Below, piece after piece: positions 46,298-54,417 of a stretch of DNA of 64,000 bases. The stretch comes from Mycobacterium adipatum (GTDB lineage Bacteria; Actinomycetota; Actinomycetes; Mycobacteriales; Mycobacteriaceae). The stretch covers positions 5,208,001 through 5,272,000 of the forward strand of contig NZ_CP015596.1 of NCBI RefSeq assembly GCF_001644575.1. The letters are read 5' to 3'. The notes under the pieces are model-generated. The model worked only from the letters and a program-made list of their open reading frames with translations. It ran no database searches and was not told where the DNA came from. How positions within the stretch are numbered: position 1 is the stretch's first letter; every line of letters begins with the position of its first letter. The translations under genes were made by a program, and so were the position numbers.

Positions 46298-46830
46298 CGG
46301 GTCACCCCCATTTCCTGCAGGTTGAGTTTCAGCGCCCGCATCGCGTAGTGCAGCCGCGACTTCACGGTGCCTTCGGCGATGCCGAGGTCGGCGGCGATCT
46401 GTGCGGTGCTCCAGCCCTGGTAGTAGGCCCGTCGGATCACCGCGCGGTGGTCCTCGGAGAGTTCGCTCAGCGCGGTGCTGATGAGAAGTCGGTCCAACGC
46501 GGTATCCACTTCGTCGGGGCCGGCAGCGGCGGTGCCTGCGGTGGCAGCGTCGGCGACCTTCTCCAGATCGGGGGTTCCCGCCTCCTTGCGGAACCGTGCA
46601 CTCCGCCGCTCGTCGATCACCAGGTTACGCGCCACGGTGTACAGCCAGGCGCGAGCCGGGCGATCGGGATCCGCGCTCACCTCGGGATGGCGCCAGGCCC
46701 GCAACAGCGTCTCCTGCACCACATCTTCGGCGCGGGCGGCATCGCCGGTGAGCCGCAGGGCGTAGCGCCACAGCGCCTCTGCGTGCTCGTCGTACAGCAT
46801 CCGCATCATCGCGGCCTCCGGATCGTCCAC
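46294..46830 (-). CDS. sigL: ECF sigma factor SigL
   Basis: A 178-residue ECF sigma factor. Region 2 (LWRYALRLTGDAARAEDVVQETLLRAW) binds the -10 and region 4 (LSEDHRAVIRRAYYQGWSTAQIAADLGIAEGTVKSRLHYAMRAL) binds the -35. The GTG at 46830 is preferred over an upstream TTG at 46836 because GGAGG lies 6 nt before it. The upstream DNA has a TGAACT-N16-CGTGTC promoter of the SigL type, so the operon is probably autoregulated. In M. tuberculosis SigL controls cell-envelope, polyketide and methyltransferase genes. Confidence 0.94.
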   Translation of the reverse strand: MDDPEAAMMRMLYDEHAEALWRYALRLTGDAARAEDVVQETLLRAWRHPEVSADPDRPARAWLYTVARNLVIDERRSARFRKEAGTPDLEKVADAATAGTAAAGPDEVDTALDRLLISTALSELSEDHRAVIRRAYYQGWSTAQIAADLGIAEGTVKSRLHYAMRALKLNLQEMGVTR

Positions 46831-46847
46831 TCCCAACCTCCGTCTCT

Positions 46848-46875
46848 GACACGACGTGGGTGGCCGCCGAGTTCA
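46848..46875 (-). promoter_or_regulatory. SigL-type autoregulatory promoter
   Basis: Read on the minus strand, TGAACT (46870-46875) and CGTGTC (46848-46853) are separated by 16 nt. This matches the reported M. tuberculosis SigL consensus TGAACC-N16-18-CGTgtt closely and lies directly upstream of the sigL ribosome site. Confidence 0.75.
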
Positions 46876-46990
46876 ACCTATCGCCGGTACCTGGGAGATT
46901 GCTCACAGTCGACACCGCTTGACCCTCCCCCTACGGGAGGCCCGACGCTGAACGCAACCGGCTCCCACCGCTGGATTCCACCAGTAATAT

Positions 46991-47002
46991 GCAATATATT
47001 GC
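46991..47002. promoter_or_regulatory. AT-rich palindrome GCAATATATTGC
   Basis: A perfect 12-bp palindrome in a notably AT-rich patch, about 28 nt before the start of the decayed hydrolase gene. It could be an operator, for instance for the GntR regulator encoded downstream; that link is a guess. Confidence 0.45.
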
Positions 47003-47029
47003 CGTTACCCCACTACTCGGAGACGATCG

Positions 47030-47218
47030 ATGAACATCCGCACCGCTCTCATCACCTTGACCGAAGCGTCTTCTGCGGCCGCCCTGAGCGCCGGTTGCGC
47101 CGGCGCAGCAGCGGAGCCACCCAGGTCATCGCGGCAGCCAATCCGCTGCGCGGCCTCGCCGGCCATTCCTACGGCCGTTCGGTGATCAGCGAAGCCGCGG
47201 ATGCCACCCGAAGCTGAT
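47030..47218 (+). pseudogene. Remnant of an exported alpha/beta-hydrolase gene
   Basis: An ATG at 47030 behind GGAGACGATCG opens a 51-codon frame whose start reads like a lipoprotein or secretory signal (MNIRTALITLTEASSAAALS, then AGCAGAAAEP). It then runs out of frame. From about 47110 the next frame reads ATQVIAAANPLRGLA followed at once by GHSYGRSVISEAADATRS, which resemble two separate blocks of secreted alpha/beta hydrolases (the ANPLRGL strand and the GHSYGG nucleophile elbow) with the intervening and downstream parts missing. This is best explained by deletion and frameshift. The GMC gene begins at its end. Confidence 0.7.
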
Positions 47219-48815
47219 GCGAAACATGGTGAACCGCAGCATCGATGACCCGGCACGAGAGTACGACTACATCGTCGTCGGGGCGGGTTCGGCAGGTTGC
47301 GTGGTGGCCAGCAGGCTCACCGAAGATCCGGACATCGACGTGCTGCTCCTGGAAGCGGGCCCGGCCGACTCCCATCCCGAGATCGCCGAGCCGCCGGCGT
47401 GGCCCGCGCTGTGGGGCAGCGCTGTCGATCACGGGTATCGCACTGTGGCACAGCCAGGCACCGGCGGGATCTCCCACAACTGGCCGCGCGGACGAACCCT
47501 CGGTGGCAGCAGCGCCATCAACGCCATGGTCTATCTGCGCGGACATCCGAACGATTTCGACCGCTGGGCCGACCGTGGTTGCACAGGATGGGATTACGAA
47601 TCTGTCCTGCCGTATTTCCAGCGCATGGAATCGGCCCCGGGGCGCGACCCCCGCTACCGCGGTTCGACGGGGCCGATGTTGCCCGCCCCAGCGGCGCCCG
47701 AGGTGGCCAATCCCCTCTCGCAGGTGTTCCTCGACAGCGCCGCAGAAGCGGGCTTCGCGCTGACCGACGATTTCAACGGCGCCCATCCCGAAGGTGCCGG
47801 CTGGCATGATCTTTCGATATCCGGTGGTGTCCGACAGAGCGCCGCCGCGGCCTACCTGCACCCGGTGCGAGCCGGCCGCCCGAACCTGCACGTGGCCACC
47901 GAAGCGCGGGCACATCAACTGCTCTTCGACGGAAACCACTGTATCGGTGTGGAATTCGACCGTGCTGGCCAGCTCGTGAAAGTGCGGGCCCGCGCCGAGG
48001 TGGTGCTCAGTGCCGGCACGGTGGATACCCCTCGCCTGCTGCTGCTGTCCGGCATCGGCCCGGCCGGTGACCTCGCCACCGCAGAAGTCCCGGTGCGCCA
48101 CGACCTGCCCGGTGTGGGTCGCAACCTGCACGACCATCCGCTCTGCGGCCTCGTCCACGAAGCGCTGCAACCGATCCCGGCGGGGCGCACCAATTTGGCG
48201 GAGACGTCGATGTTGTGGCGCAGCGACGAAGCGCTTGCCGGCCCGGATATGCAACTGATGTTCATTCACGTGCCCTTCCACCCACCACACCTGTCGGCGC
48301 CCGCGAACAGCTTCACGATCGGGTTCACCACGGTCCCCGAGGCGCGCGGCACCGTTCGGCTGGCCGGACCGGATCCGACGATGGCCCCGGTGATCGACCC
48401 GAACTACCTCGGCGTGGAGTCCGACAGGAAGCGGATGCTGCACGGGCTGACGGTGGCGCGCGAGATTGCGGCCGGCCGGGCGTTCGCGCCGTGGCGGGGC
48501 CGCGAAGTGCTGCCCGGTCCCGACGCCACCGACGACGCGGCGCTGCGCGCGTTCATCGCCCGCGCCACCGGTACGTACTACCACCCGGTCGGCAGCGCCG
48601 CGATGGGTACCGGCCCCGAGACCGTCGTCGACCCGGAACTCCGCGTACACGGACTCACCGGCCTGCGGGTGGCCGACGCCTCGGTCATGCCCAGCATCGT
48701 GTCGGTCAACACCAATGCGGCGACCATCATGATCGGCGAGAAGGCCGCCGATCTGATCCGCCACCGTAGTGCGACCGAGCGTGCACGAGCAGGTGCGCAC
48801 CGGCACGCAAACTAA
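47217..48815 (+). CDS. GMC-family FAD oxidoreductase
   Basis: A 532-residue glucose-methanol-choline oxidoreductase. It has the FAD-binding fold YIVVGAGSAGCVVASRL, the GMC signature 1 region (NWPRGRTLGGSSAINAMVYLRG), signature 2 (LSAGTVDTPRLLLLSGIGP) and the C-terminal catalytic His/Asn region (YYHPVGSAAMG...SVNTNAATIMIGEKAADLI). It resembles choline dehydrogenase-like alcohol dehydrogenases; the substrate is unknown. ATGs at 47217 and 47226 are both possible starts. It follows a gene remnant and is followed by a GntR regulator. Confidence 0.92.
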   Translation: MRNMVNRSIDDPAREYDYIVVGAGSAGCVVASRLTEDPDIDVLLLEAGPADSHPEIAEPPAWPALWGSAVDHGYRTVAQPGTGGISHNWPRGRTLGGSSAINAMVYLRGHPNDFDRWADRGCTGWDYESVLPYFQRMESAPGRDPRYRGSTGPMLPAPAAPEVANPLSQVFLDSAAEAGFALTDDFNGAHPEGAGWHDLSISGGVRQSAAAAYLHPVRAGRPNLHVATEARAHQLLFDGNHCIGVEFDRAGQLVKVRARAEVVLSAGTVDTPRLLLLSGIGPAGDLATAEVPVRHDLPGVGRNLHDHPLCGLVHEALQPIPAGRTNLAETSMLWRSDEALAGPDMQLMFIHVPFHPPHLSAPANSFTIGFTTVPEARGTVRLAGPDPTMAPVIDPNYLGVESDRKRMLHGLTVAREIAAGRAFAPWRGREVLPGPDATDDAALRAFIARATGTYYHPVGSAAMGTGPETVVDPELRVHGLTGLRVADASVMPSIVSVNTNAATIMIGEKAADLIRHRSATERARAGAHRHAN

Positions 48816-48818
48816 GAT
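48813..48818 (+). promoter_or_regulatory. -10 element (TAAGAT) of GntR gene
   Basis: TAAGAT overlaps the GMC stop codon region and is followed by 7 nt and the ATG at 48826. No Shine-Dalgarno is present, so a leaderless start is likely. Confidence 0.6.
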
Positions 48819-48825
48819 CCTGGGC

Positions 48826-49491
48826 ATGCCGGTACCGGGTGAACAGGGCAGACACAAAAGGTCGCTGCTGCGCGAGCAGGCCTACCTGTCGCTGCGGGAC
48901 GCCATCGTCAACGGCACGTTGGCGCCCGGGGAGAAACTCCGCGACCCGGAGCTGGAGAAATGGCTGGGCATCAGCCGGACACCGATCCGAGAGGCGATGG
49001 CGCGCCTGGAGACGGCCGGACTGGTGCACACCATGCCCGGACGGTCGACGGTCGTGTCGACCATAGACCGCAAGGCCGTCCTCGACGCGCAGGCCGTTGC
49101 CGCCGCCATGCACGCCCTCGCGGTGCGCATCGCGGTGCCGCTGATGGGCGAGGGCGAGTTCGCCGCCATGACGGAAGCCAACACGGAGTTCGCCGACGCG
49201 CTCACCGCGGGCGACCCCGCGGCGGCGCTACGGGCCGACGATCGGTTTCACCAGGTCGCCGTCGAGGCGAGTGCGAACCAGGTGATTCCGGTGGCGCTGG
49301 AATCGGTGACCCCGGTGCTCCGACGGCTCGAGTTCCTGCGCTTCTCGTCGCTGTCCGGACGTGAGTCGATCGAACAACACGACCGGATCATCGAACTCTG
49401 CCGGCGCGGAGACGCCGATGCGGCAGCGGCGGCCACACAGCAGAACTGGGAGACGCTCACCCTCCTGGCCGCCGACCAGGAGACGCTCTGA
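48826..49491 (+). CDS. GntR/FadR-family (FCD) regulator
   Basis: A 221-residue regulator. The N-terminal winged helix (YLSLRDAIVNGTLAPGEKLRDPELEKWLGISRTPIREAMARLETAGLV) is followed by a helical FCD ligand domain with metal-type residues (RADDRFHQVAVEASANQVI). It starts 10 nt after the GMC oxidoreductase stop and probably controls that gene. The ATG at 48826 fits the family and a 7-nt spacing to TAAGAT. The ligand is unknown. Confidence 0.9.
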   Translation: MPVPGEQGRHKRSLLREQAYLSLRDAIVNGTLAPGEKLRDPELEKWLGISRTPIREAMARLETAGLVHTMPGRSTVVSTIDRKAVLDAQAVAAAMHALAVRIAVPLMGEGEFAAMTEANTEFADALTAGDPAAALRADDRFHQVAVEASANQVIPVALESVTPVLRRLEFLRFSSLSGRESIEQHDRIIELCRRGDADAAAAATQQNWETLTLLAADQETL

Positions 49492-49510
49492 CCCGGCGGG
49501 TCAGAGCGTC
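49482..49510. terminator. Perfect 13-bp bidirectional hairpin, gntR / map
   Basis: GACGCTCTGACCC (49482-49494) and GGGTCAGAGCGTC (49498-49510) pair perfectly around a 3-nt loop. Both convergent stop codons (gntR at 49491, map at 49501) are inside the stem, so one element can end both transcripts. Confidence 0.8.
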
Positions 49511-50295
49511 AGGATCCGCGGCCCGTCGGCGGTGACGGCCACGGTGTGCTCCCAATGCGCCGCGCGGGAGCCGTCGGTGGTGACCACGGTCCAGTCATCG
49601 GCGAGCACCTTGGTGTTCGCGGTCCCCAGGGTCAGCATCGGCTCGATCGCCAATACCGAGCCGATCTCCAGGTAGGGCCCCCGTCCCGGTGACCCCTCGT
49701 TCGGCAGGAACGGGTCCATGTGCATCTCGCGGCCGATGCCGTGCCCGCCGTAGCCCGCCACGATGCCGTACTTGCGGTCATCGCGGGACTCGGCGGCACG
49801 GGTGCCGACCTCGATCGCGTGGGAGACGTCGGTCAGCCGGTTGCCCGGCACCATCGCGGCGATCCCCGCCTCCATGGACGCCCGGGTGGCCTCGGAGAGC
49901 AGTTCGTCGGCCGGGATCAAGGCGCCGACCCCGAAGGTGATGGCGGAGTCACCGTGCCAGTCGTCGAGGATCGCACCGCAGTCGATGGATACCAGGTCAC
50001 CGGCGACGAGCACCTCGGCGTCGGACGGGATGCCGTGCACGACGCGGTCGTTGACCGACGCACAGACGGTCGCCGGGAAGCCGTGGTAACCGAGAAAGGA
50101 CGGGACGCCGCCGCCGTCGCGGATCACGGCTTCGGCGATCCGGTCGAGTTCACCGGTGGAGACACCCGGGGCGGCGGCCTGCCGGACGGCCTTCAACGCG
50201 GCGGCCACCAGCGCACCGGCGGCCGCCATGGCGTCGAGCTCACCGGGACTGCGCTGGGGGACGACCTTACGACGCAGGCCCGGCACGCTGATCAC
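49501..50295 (-). CDS. map: Methionine aminopeptidase, type I
   Basis: A 264-residue enzyme that removes the initiator methionine. The five metal ligands are visible: Asp in [11 protein letters not shown] (two aspartates, the second in WHGDSAITF), His in [12 protein letters not shown], Glu in AIEPMLTLG and Glu in [10 protein letters not shown]. There is no long N-terminal SH3-binding extension, so it is the MapA form (Rv0734). Translation begins at a GTG at 50295, 26 nt after adk. It is part of secY-adk-map. Confidence 0.96.
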   Translation of the reverse strand: MISVPGLRRKVVPQRSPGELDAMAAAGALVAAALKAVRQAAAPGVSTGELDRIAEAVIRDGGGVPSFLGYHGFPATVCASVNDRVVHGIPSDAEVLVAGDLVSIDCGAILDDWHGDSAITFGVGALIPADELLSEATRASMEAGIAAMVPGNRLTDVSHAIEVGTRAAESRDDRKYGIVAGYGGHGIGREMHMDPFLPNEGSPGRGPYLEIGSVLAIEPMLTLGTANTKVLADDWTVVTTDGSRAAHWEHTVAVTADGPRILTL

Positions 50296-50321
50296 GAATG
50301 GCCGATCATGACGGGTCCCGA

Positions 50322-50867
50322 CTACTGGCCGAGCGCCTGCAACGCCCGGGCGAACACCTCGTCCAGGGTGCCGACGGCTTCCACGGTCTTCAGTTCGCCG
50401 GCGTAGTAGTCCAGTAGCGGCGCGGTCTCGGCGTTGTACACCGCCATCCGGTTACGGATGACCTCTTCGGTATCGTCCGCGCGGCCGCGGCCCTTGAGCC
50501 GCTCGAGCAACTCGTCCTCGGACACCCGGAACTCCAGCACCGCGTCGAGCTTCAGGCCGCGCTTGGCCAGCATCTCCTTGAGCGCCTCGGCCTGCTCCAC
50601 TGAGCGCGGATATCCGTCCAGGATGAAGCCGGAGGCCGCATCGTCATGGTCGATACGGTCGTCGACGAGCGCGTTGGTCAGGGTTGCGGGCACCAGGTCG
50701 CCGGCGTCCAGGTACTTCTTGGCTTCCACACCGAGCGGGGTGCCGGCGCCGATGTTGTGGCGGAACAGGTCACCGGTCGAGATCTGCGGGATGCCGAGCT
50801 GGGCGGCGAGCTTCTCCGCCTGGGTTCCTTTTCCGGCACCGGGAGGTCCGAGCAATACGATTCTCAA
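50322..50867 (-). CDS. adk: Adenylate kinase
   Basis: The 181-residue enzyme interconverting ATP+AMP and 2 ADP. The P-loop [10 protein letters not shown], the AMP-binding [10 protein letters not shown] and [13 protein letters not shown], and a short LID ([14 protein letters not shown]) lacking the zinc module are as in the mycobacterial enzyme. The start is taken as TTG at 50867 ([10 protein letters not shown]) because it gives the usual family length. A GTG at 50888 that overlaps the secY stop would add seven residues and cannot be excluded. It lies in the secY-adk-map operon. Confidence 0.95.
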   Translation of the reverse strand: MRIVLLGPPGAGKGTQAEKLAAQLGIPQISTGDLFRHNIGAGTPLGVEAKKYLDAGDLVPATLTNALVDDRIDHDDAASGFILDGYPRSVEQAEALKEMLAKRGLKLDAVLEFRVSEDELLERLKGRGRADDTEEVIRNRMAVYNAETAPLLDYYAGELKTVEAVGTLDEVFARALQALGQ

Positions 50868-50884
50868 TTTCGGCGAACCCTCTC

Positions 50885-52213
50885 TCACTTCAAGAAACCT
50901 TCGTAGTTGCGCTGCATCAGCTGGCTCTCGATCTGCTTCACGGTATCCAACCCCACGCCGATCATGATCAGCACCGCGACGCCGCCGAAGGGCAGGTTCT
51001 GCAGGGTAGCGCCACCGCTGCCGGCCTGCAGCACCACGTTCGGGAGCACCGCGATCACGCCCAGGTAGATCGAGCCCGGCAGGGTGATGCGGCTCAGCAC
51101 GAAGCGCAGGTAATCCGCGGTCGGCTTGCCCGGGCGGATACCGGGGATGAACCCGCCGAACTTCTTCATCTCGTCGGCCCGTTCCTCCGGGTTGAACGTG
51201 ATGGAGACGTAGAAATACGTGAAGAAGATGATCAGGCCGAAGTAGAAGGCGATGTGGACCGGGTCCGTCGGGTTGGACAGATGGTTGGCCACGAACGAAC
51301 TCCACCAGCCGGTGCCCGGATTGTCGCGACCGCTGTCGATGAGCTGGGTGACCAGCTGCGGGATGTAGATCAGCGAGGACGCGAAGATCACCGGGATGAC
51401 GCCGGCCTGGTTGACCTTCAGCGGGAGGTAGGTCGAGGTACCGCCGTACATGCGCCGGCCCACCATGCGCTTGGCGTATTGCACCGGGATGCGGCGCTGC
51501 CCCTGCTCGACGAACACCACGCCGACCAGCACGGCCAGCGCTCCGACGCAGACAAAGGTGAACACCATGCCGCCACGGGCATCCAGGATCGCCTTACCCT
51601 CGGCGGGGATGCGGGCCGCGATACCAGCGAAGATCAGCAGCGACATGCCGTTGCCGATTCCGCGCTCGGTGACCAGCTCGCCCATCCACATGACCAGGGC
51701 GGCGCCCGCGGTCATCACCAACACGATGACGATCAGGCCGAAGATCGACGAGTCGTCGATGATGTCCAGGCTGCAGCCCTGCATCAGGCCACCGTTGGCG
51801 GCCAGCGCCACGATGCTGGTGGCCTGCAGGATCGCCAGGGCGATCGACAGGTAACGGGTGTACTGGGTCATCTTGGCCTGCCCGGCCTGACCCTCCTTCT
51901 TCAGCTGCTCGAAGCGTGGGATGACCACGGTGAGCAGCTGCACGATGATGCTGGCCGTGATGTAGGGCATCACGCCGACCGCGAACACCGACAGCTGCAG
52001 CAGCGCGCCACCGGAGAACAGGTTGATCAGGGAGTAGATCTGCGCCGAGTCACCGCCGCTGACCTGCTCGATGCACTGCTGCACGTTCGGGTAGTTGACA
52101 CCCGGCGACGGGATGGTCGCGCCGACGCGGTACAGAATGACCAACCCGAGGGTGAACAGGATCTTGCGCCTGAGGTCGGCAGTCCGCAGCGACGAGATGA
52201 AAGCCGAAAGCAC
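50885..52213 (-). CDS. secY: SecY, protein translocase channel subunit
   Basis: A 442-residue ten-helix membrane channel of the Sec translocon. It has the plug/helix-2 region [21 protein letters not shown], the conserved loop with [20 protein letters not shown], and a C-terminal tail ending NYEGFLK. Start GTG at 52213 follows GGAGGAAGA. The gene order secY-adk-map is as in Rv0732-Rv0734, but rplO, which normally precedes secY, is about 11 kb upstream. Confidence 0.98.
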   Translation of the reverse strand: MLSAFISSLRTADLRRKILFTLGLVILYRVGATIPSPGVNYPNVQQCIEQVSGGDSAQIYSLINLFSGGALLQLSVFAVGVMPYITASIIVQLLTVVIPRFEQLKKEGQAGQAKMTQYTRYLSIALAILQATSIVALAANGGLMQGCSLDIIDDSSIFGLIVIVLVMTAGAALVMWMGELVTERGIGNGMSLLIFAGIAARIPAEGKAILDARGGMVFTFVCVGALAVLVGVVFVEQGQRRIPVQYAKRMVGRRMYGGTSTYLPLKVNQAGVIPVIFASSLIYIPQLVTQLIDSGRDNPGTGWWSSFVANHLSNPTDPVHIAFYFGLIIFFTYFYVSITFNPEERADEMKKFGGFIPGIRPGKPTADYLRFVLSRITLPGSIYLGVIAVLPNVVLQAGSGGATLQNLPFGGVAVLIMIGVGLDTVKQIESQLMQRNYEGFLK

Positions 52214-52301
52214 TCTTCCTCCTGCGCAGCCGACTTCAATCGCGCGGCGTGCAAATGGGGCTGGGTTGATCCAGCGTTTGGTTAAGTCTCGCGCAATCTA
52301 C

Positions 52302-52322
52302 CTGCAGGTTCACTGCCTGCAG
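52302..52322 (-). promoter_or_regulatory. Small hairpin in secY leader
   Basis: CTGCAGG (52302-52308) pairs with CCTGCAG (52316-52322) across 7 nt in the 263-nt spacer between secY and the divergent methyltransferase. The secY promoter must also lie in this spacer; no other clear element is visible except an AT-rich run (about 52449-52460) before the methyltransferase. Confidence 0.35.
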
Positions 52323-52476
52323 AGTCGCGCGTCAAACAGTCTACGAGAGTAACAGCTCCAACCCGCACCGCCCTTGTCCGCAGCACCCAGTCGTTGACGC
52401 GGTCAAGGGCGAATCGAAGCGTACAGTCGAGGGTGTTCATTACATCAGCTAATTAAATTGTGCAGAGGAGACCACC

Positions 52477-53391
52477 ATGGCCCGTACCGACGGAGACACC
52501 TGGGACCTGGCGTCCAGCGTGGGCGCCACCGCGACGATGGTGGCGGCGGCCCGCGCGATGGCGTCGGCGGCGCCCGAACCCGTGATCAACGACCCGTTCG
52601 CCGCTCCCCTGGTCCGGGCGGTGGGCGTGGACTTCTTCACCAAACTCGTCGACGGCACACTCACCGCGGCCGACCTCGGCGACGACCCACAGATGAACAT
52701 CGCGCACTTCGCCAACGGAATGGCTGCGCGCACCCGCTTCTTCGACGACTTCTTCGTAGAAGCCGTGGCATCGGGTGTGCGGCAGGCCGTCATCCTGGCC
52801 GCCGGACTGGACTCCCGCGCCTACCGCCTCCAGTGGCCCGCCGGCACCGTGGTGTTCGAGATCGACCAAGCCGAGGTGATCGAGTTCAAGTCCCGGACGC
52901 TGACCGACCTGGGCGCGCAGCCCACCACGGACCGCCGCGCCGTCGCGGCCGATCTACGCGACGACTGGGTGAGCGCCCTGCGCGCGGCGGGCTTCGACCC
53001 GGCGGCGCCGACGGCATGGATCGCCGAAGGCCTGTTCGGCTACCTGCCGTCCGAGGCGCAGGATCGGCTACTCGACCAGATCACCACGAACAGCGCAGCC
53101 GGCAGCCGCGTCGCCGCCGAGGCCGTCCCCGGCACCGGCGACATCGACCAGGAAGCCCTCACCCAGCGGATGAAGACCGTGACCGACCGGTGGTCCTCGC
53201 ACGGATTCGACCTGGACTTCAGTGAGCTCGTCTACCTCGGGGAGCGCACCGACGCCGGCACGCATCTGACCGAGCTCGGCTGGCAAACCTCCTCCATCCC
53301 GACCAATGATCTGCTGGAGAAGTACGGCCTGCCCCGGCTGGCAGACACCCAGCCCGTCGCGCAGGCCGAATACATCACCGCGGTGAAGTGA
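52477..53391 (+). CDS. TIGR00027-family SAM-dependent methyltransferase (first)
   Basis: A 304-residue class I O-methyltransferase-like protein of the family expanded in mycobacteria (Rv0725c/Rv0726c type). The start [19 protein letters not shown] and the core [20 protein letters not shown] then [14 protein letters not shown] form the SAM site. It is probably an S-adenosyl-methionine O-methyltransferase with an unknown lipid or metabolite substrate. GAGGAGACC precedes the ATG. It is followed by a paralogue 107 nt on. Relatives in M. tuberculosis are reported to be controlled by SigL. Confidence 0.92.
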   Translation: MARTDGDTWDLASSVGATATMVAAARAMASAAPEPVINDPFAAPLVRAVGVDFFTKLVDGTLTAADLGDDPQMNIAHFANGMAARTRFFDDFFVEAVASGVRQAVILAAGLDSRAYRLQWPAGTVVFEIDQAEVIEFKSRTLTDLGAQPTTDRRAVAADLRDDWVSALRAAGFDPAAPTAWIAEGLFGYLPSEAQDRLLDQITTNSAAGSRVAAEAVPGTGDIDQEALTQRMKTVTDRWSSHGFDLDFSELVYLGERTDAGTHLTELGWQTSSIPTNDLLEKYGLPRLADTQPVAQAEYITAVK

Positions 53392-53498
53392 GGGCACGGT
53401 CCGGCCGCGACCGCAATGCTGGAAGACTCAAAAAATATCTGGCCGCGACGCGTGGGCCAACGAACCCACGGGAAGGTGAACCGAGATGAGGACGCCGC

Positions 53499-54410
53499 AT
53501 GGCACGTTCTGAGGGTGACAGCTGGGACCTGGCCTCCAGTGTGGGCGCGACGGCCACCATGGTCGCGGTGGGGCGCGCCATCGCCAGCGCCGACGAGCAC
53601 GGCTTGATCGACGACCCGTGGGCCGCACCCCTGGTCCGCGCGGTCGGCATCGAGGCGTTCACCATGATGGTCGACGGGAAGATCGACATCGCCGAGGTGG
53701 CCCCGGAGGCCGCCGCGCAGGTCAAGTCCAATATCGACGAGATGGCGGTCCGGACACGGTTCTTCGACGACTACTTCATCGCCGCCGGGGAATCCGGCAT
53801 CCGCCAGGCGGTCATCCTGGCCGCCGGCCTGGACTCCCGCGCCTACCGGCTGCCGTGGGCCGACGGCACCGTGGTCTACGAGGTGGACCAGCCCGACGTG
53901 GTCGAGTTCAAGACCCGCACACTGGCCGATCTGGGCGCCTCCCCCACCGCCGAACGCCGGACCGTGCCCATCGACCTGCGCGAGGACTGGCCGACGGCGA
54001 TGCGGGCGGCGGGCCTGGACCCGAACCGGCCCACGGCGTGGTGCGCCGAGGGGTTGCTGATCTATCTGCCGCCCGAGGCGCAGGACCGGCTGTTCGACAA
54101 CATCCACGCCCTCAGCGCACCGGGCAGCACAGTCGCCACCGAATTCGTGCCCGGTCTCCGGGATTTCGATCCCGAGCAGGCGCGCGCATCGACGGACGCC
54201 TTCACCCGGCTCGGGCTCGACATGGACATGCCGTCGTTGATCTATCACGGTGAACGACAGTCCGCGGCGGACTATCTCGCGGGCAAGGGCTGGCAGATGA
54301 CGGGCGTGCCGCGTACCGAATTGTTCGCCAGGTACGGCCTGCCCAGACCCGAATTCGGTGACCGGGACGTACTCGGCGAGATCGTCTATCTCAGCGGCAC
54401 CTTGCCCTGA
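53499..54410 (+). CDS. TIGR00027-family SAM-dependent methyltransferase (second)
   Basis: A 303-residue paralogue of the previous gene, with the same start ([19 protein letters not shown]), the SAM-binding core [19 protein letters not shown] and VVYEVDQPDVVEFK, and the WCAEGLLIYLPPEAQDRLF block. GAGGACGCCGC precedes the ATG. Tandem duplication is clear. The substrate is unknown. It is convergent with the MFS gene, 7 nt away. Confidence 0.92.
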   Translation: MARSEGDSWDLASSVGATATMVAVGRAIASADEHGLIDDPWAAPLVRAVGIEAFTMMVDGKIDIAEVAPEAAAQVKSNIDEMAVRTRFFDDYFIAAGESGIRQAVILAAGLDSRAYRLPWADGTVVYEVDQPDVVEFKTRTLADLGASPTAERRTVPIDLREDWPTAMRAAGLDPNRPTAWCAEGLLIYLPPEAQDRLFDNIHALSAPGSTVATEFVPGLRDFDPEQARASTDAFTRLGLDMDMPSLIYHGERQSAADYLAGKGWQMTGVPRTELFARYGLPRPEFGDRDVLGEIVYLSGTLP

Positions 54411-54417
54411 TCAACGG

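Noticed and set aside
47169..48857. 562-codon frame antisense to the GMC oxidoreductase
   Set aside because: The sense strand has all GMC signatures; the antisense product is His/Arg/Gly-rich with no motif.
50684..52285. 533-codon frame antisense to secY
   Set aside because: SecY is unmistakable; the antisense is Asp/His/Gln-rich, as expected opposite a membrane protein.
52477..54410. Recent horizontal transfer of the methyltransferase pair
   Set aside because: Codon use and GC match the neighbours, and the family occupies the same place in M. tuberculosis, so vertical inheritance with duplication is simpler.
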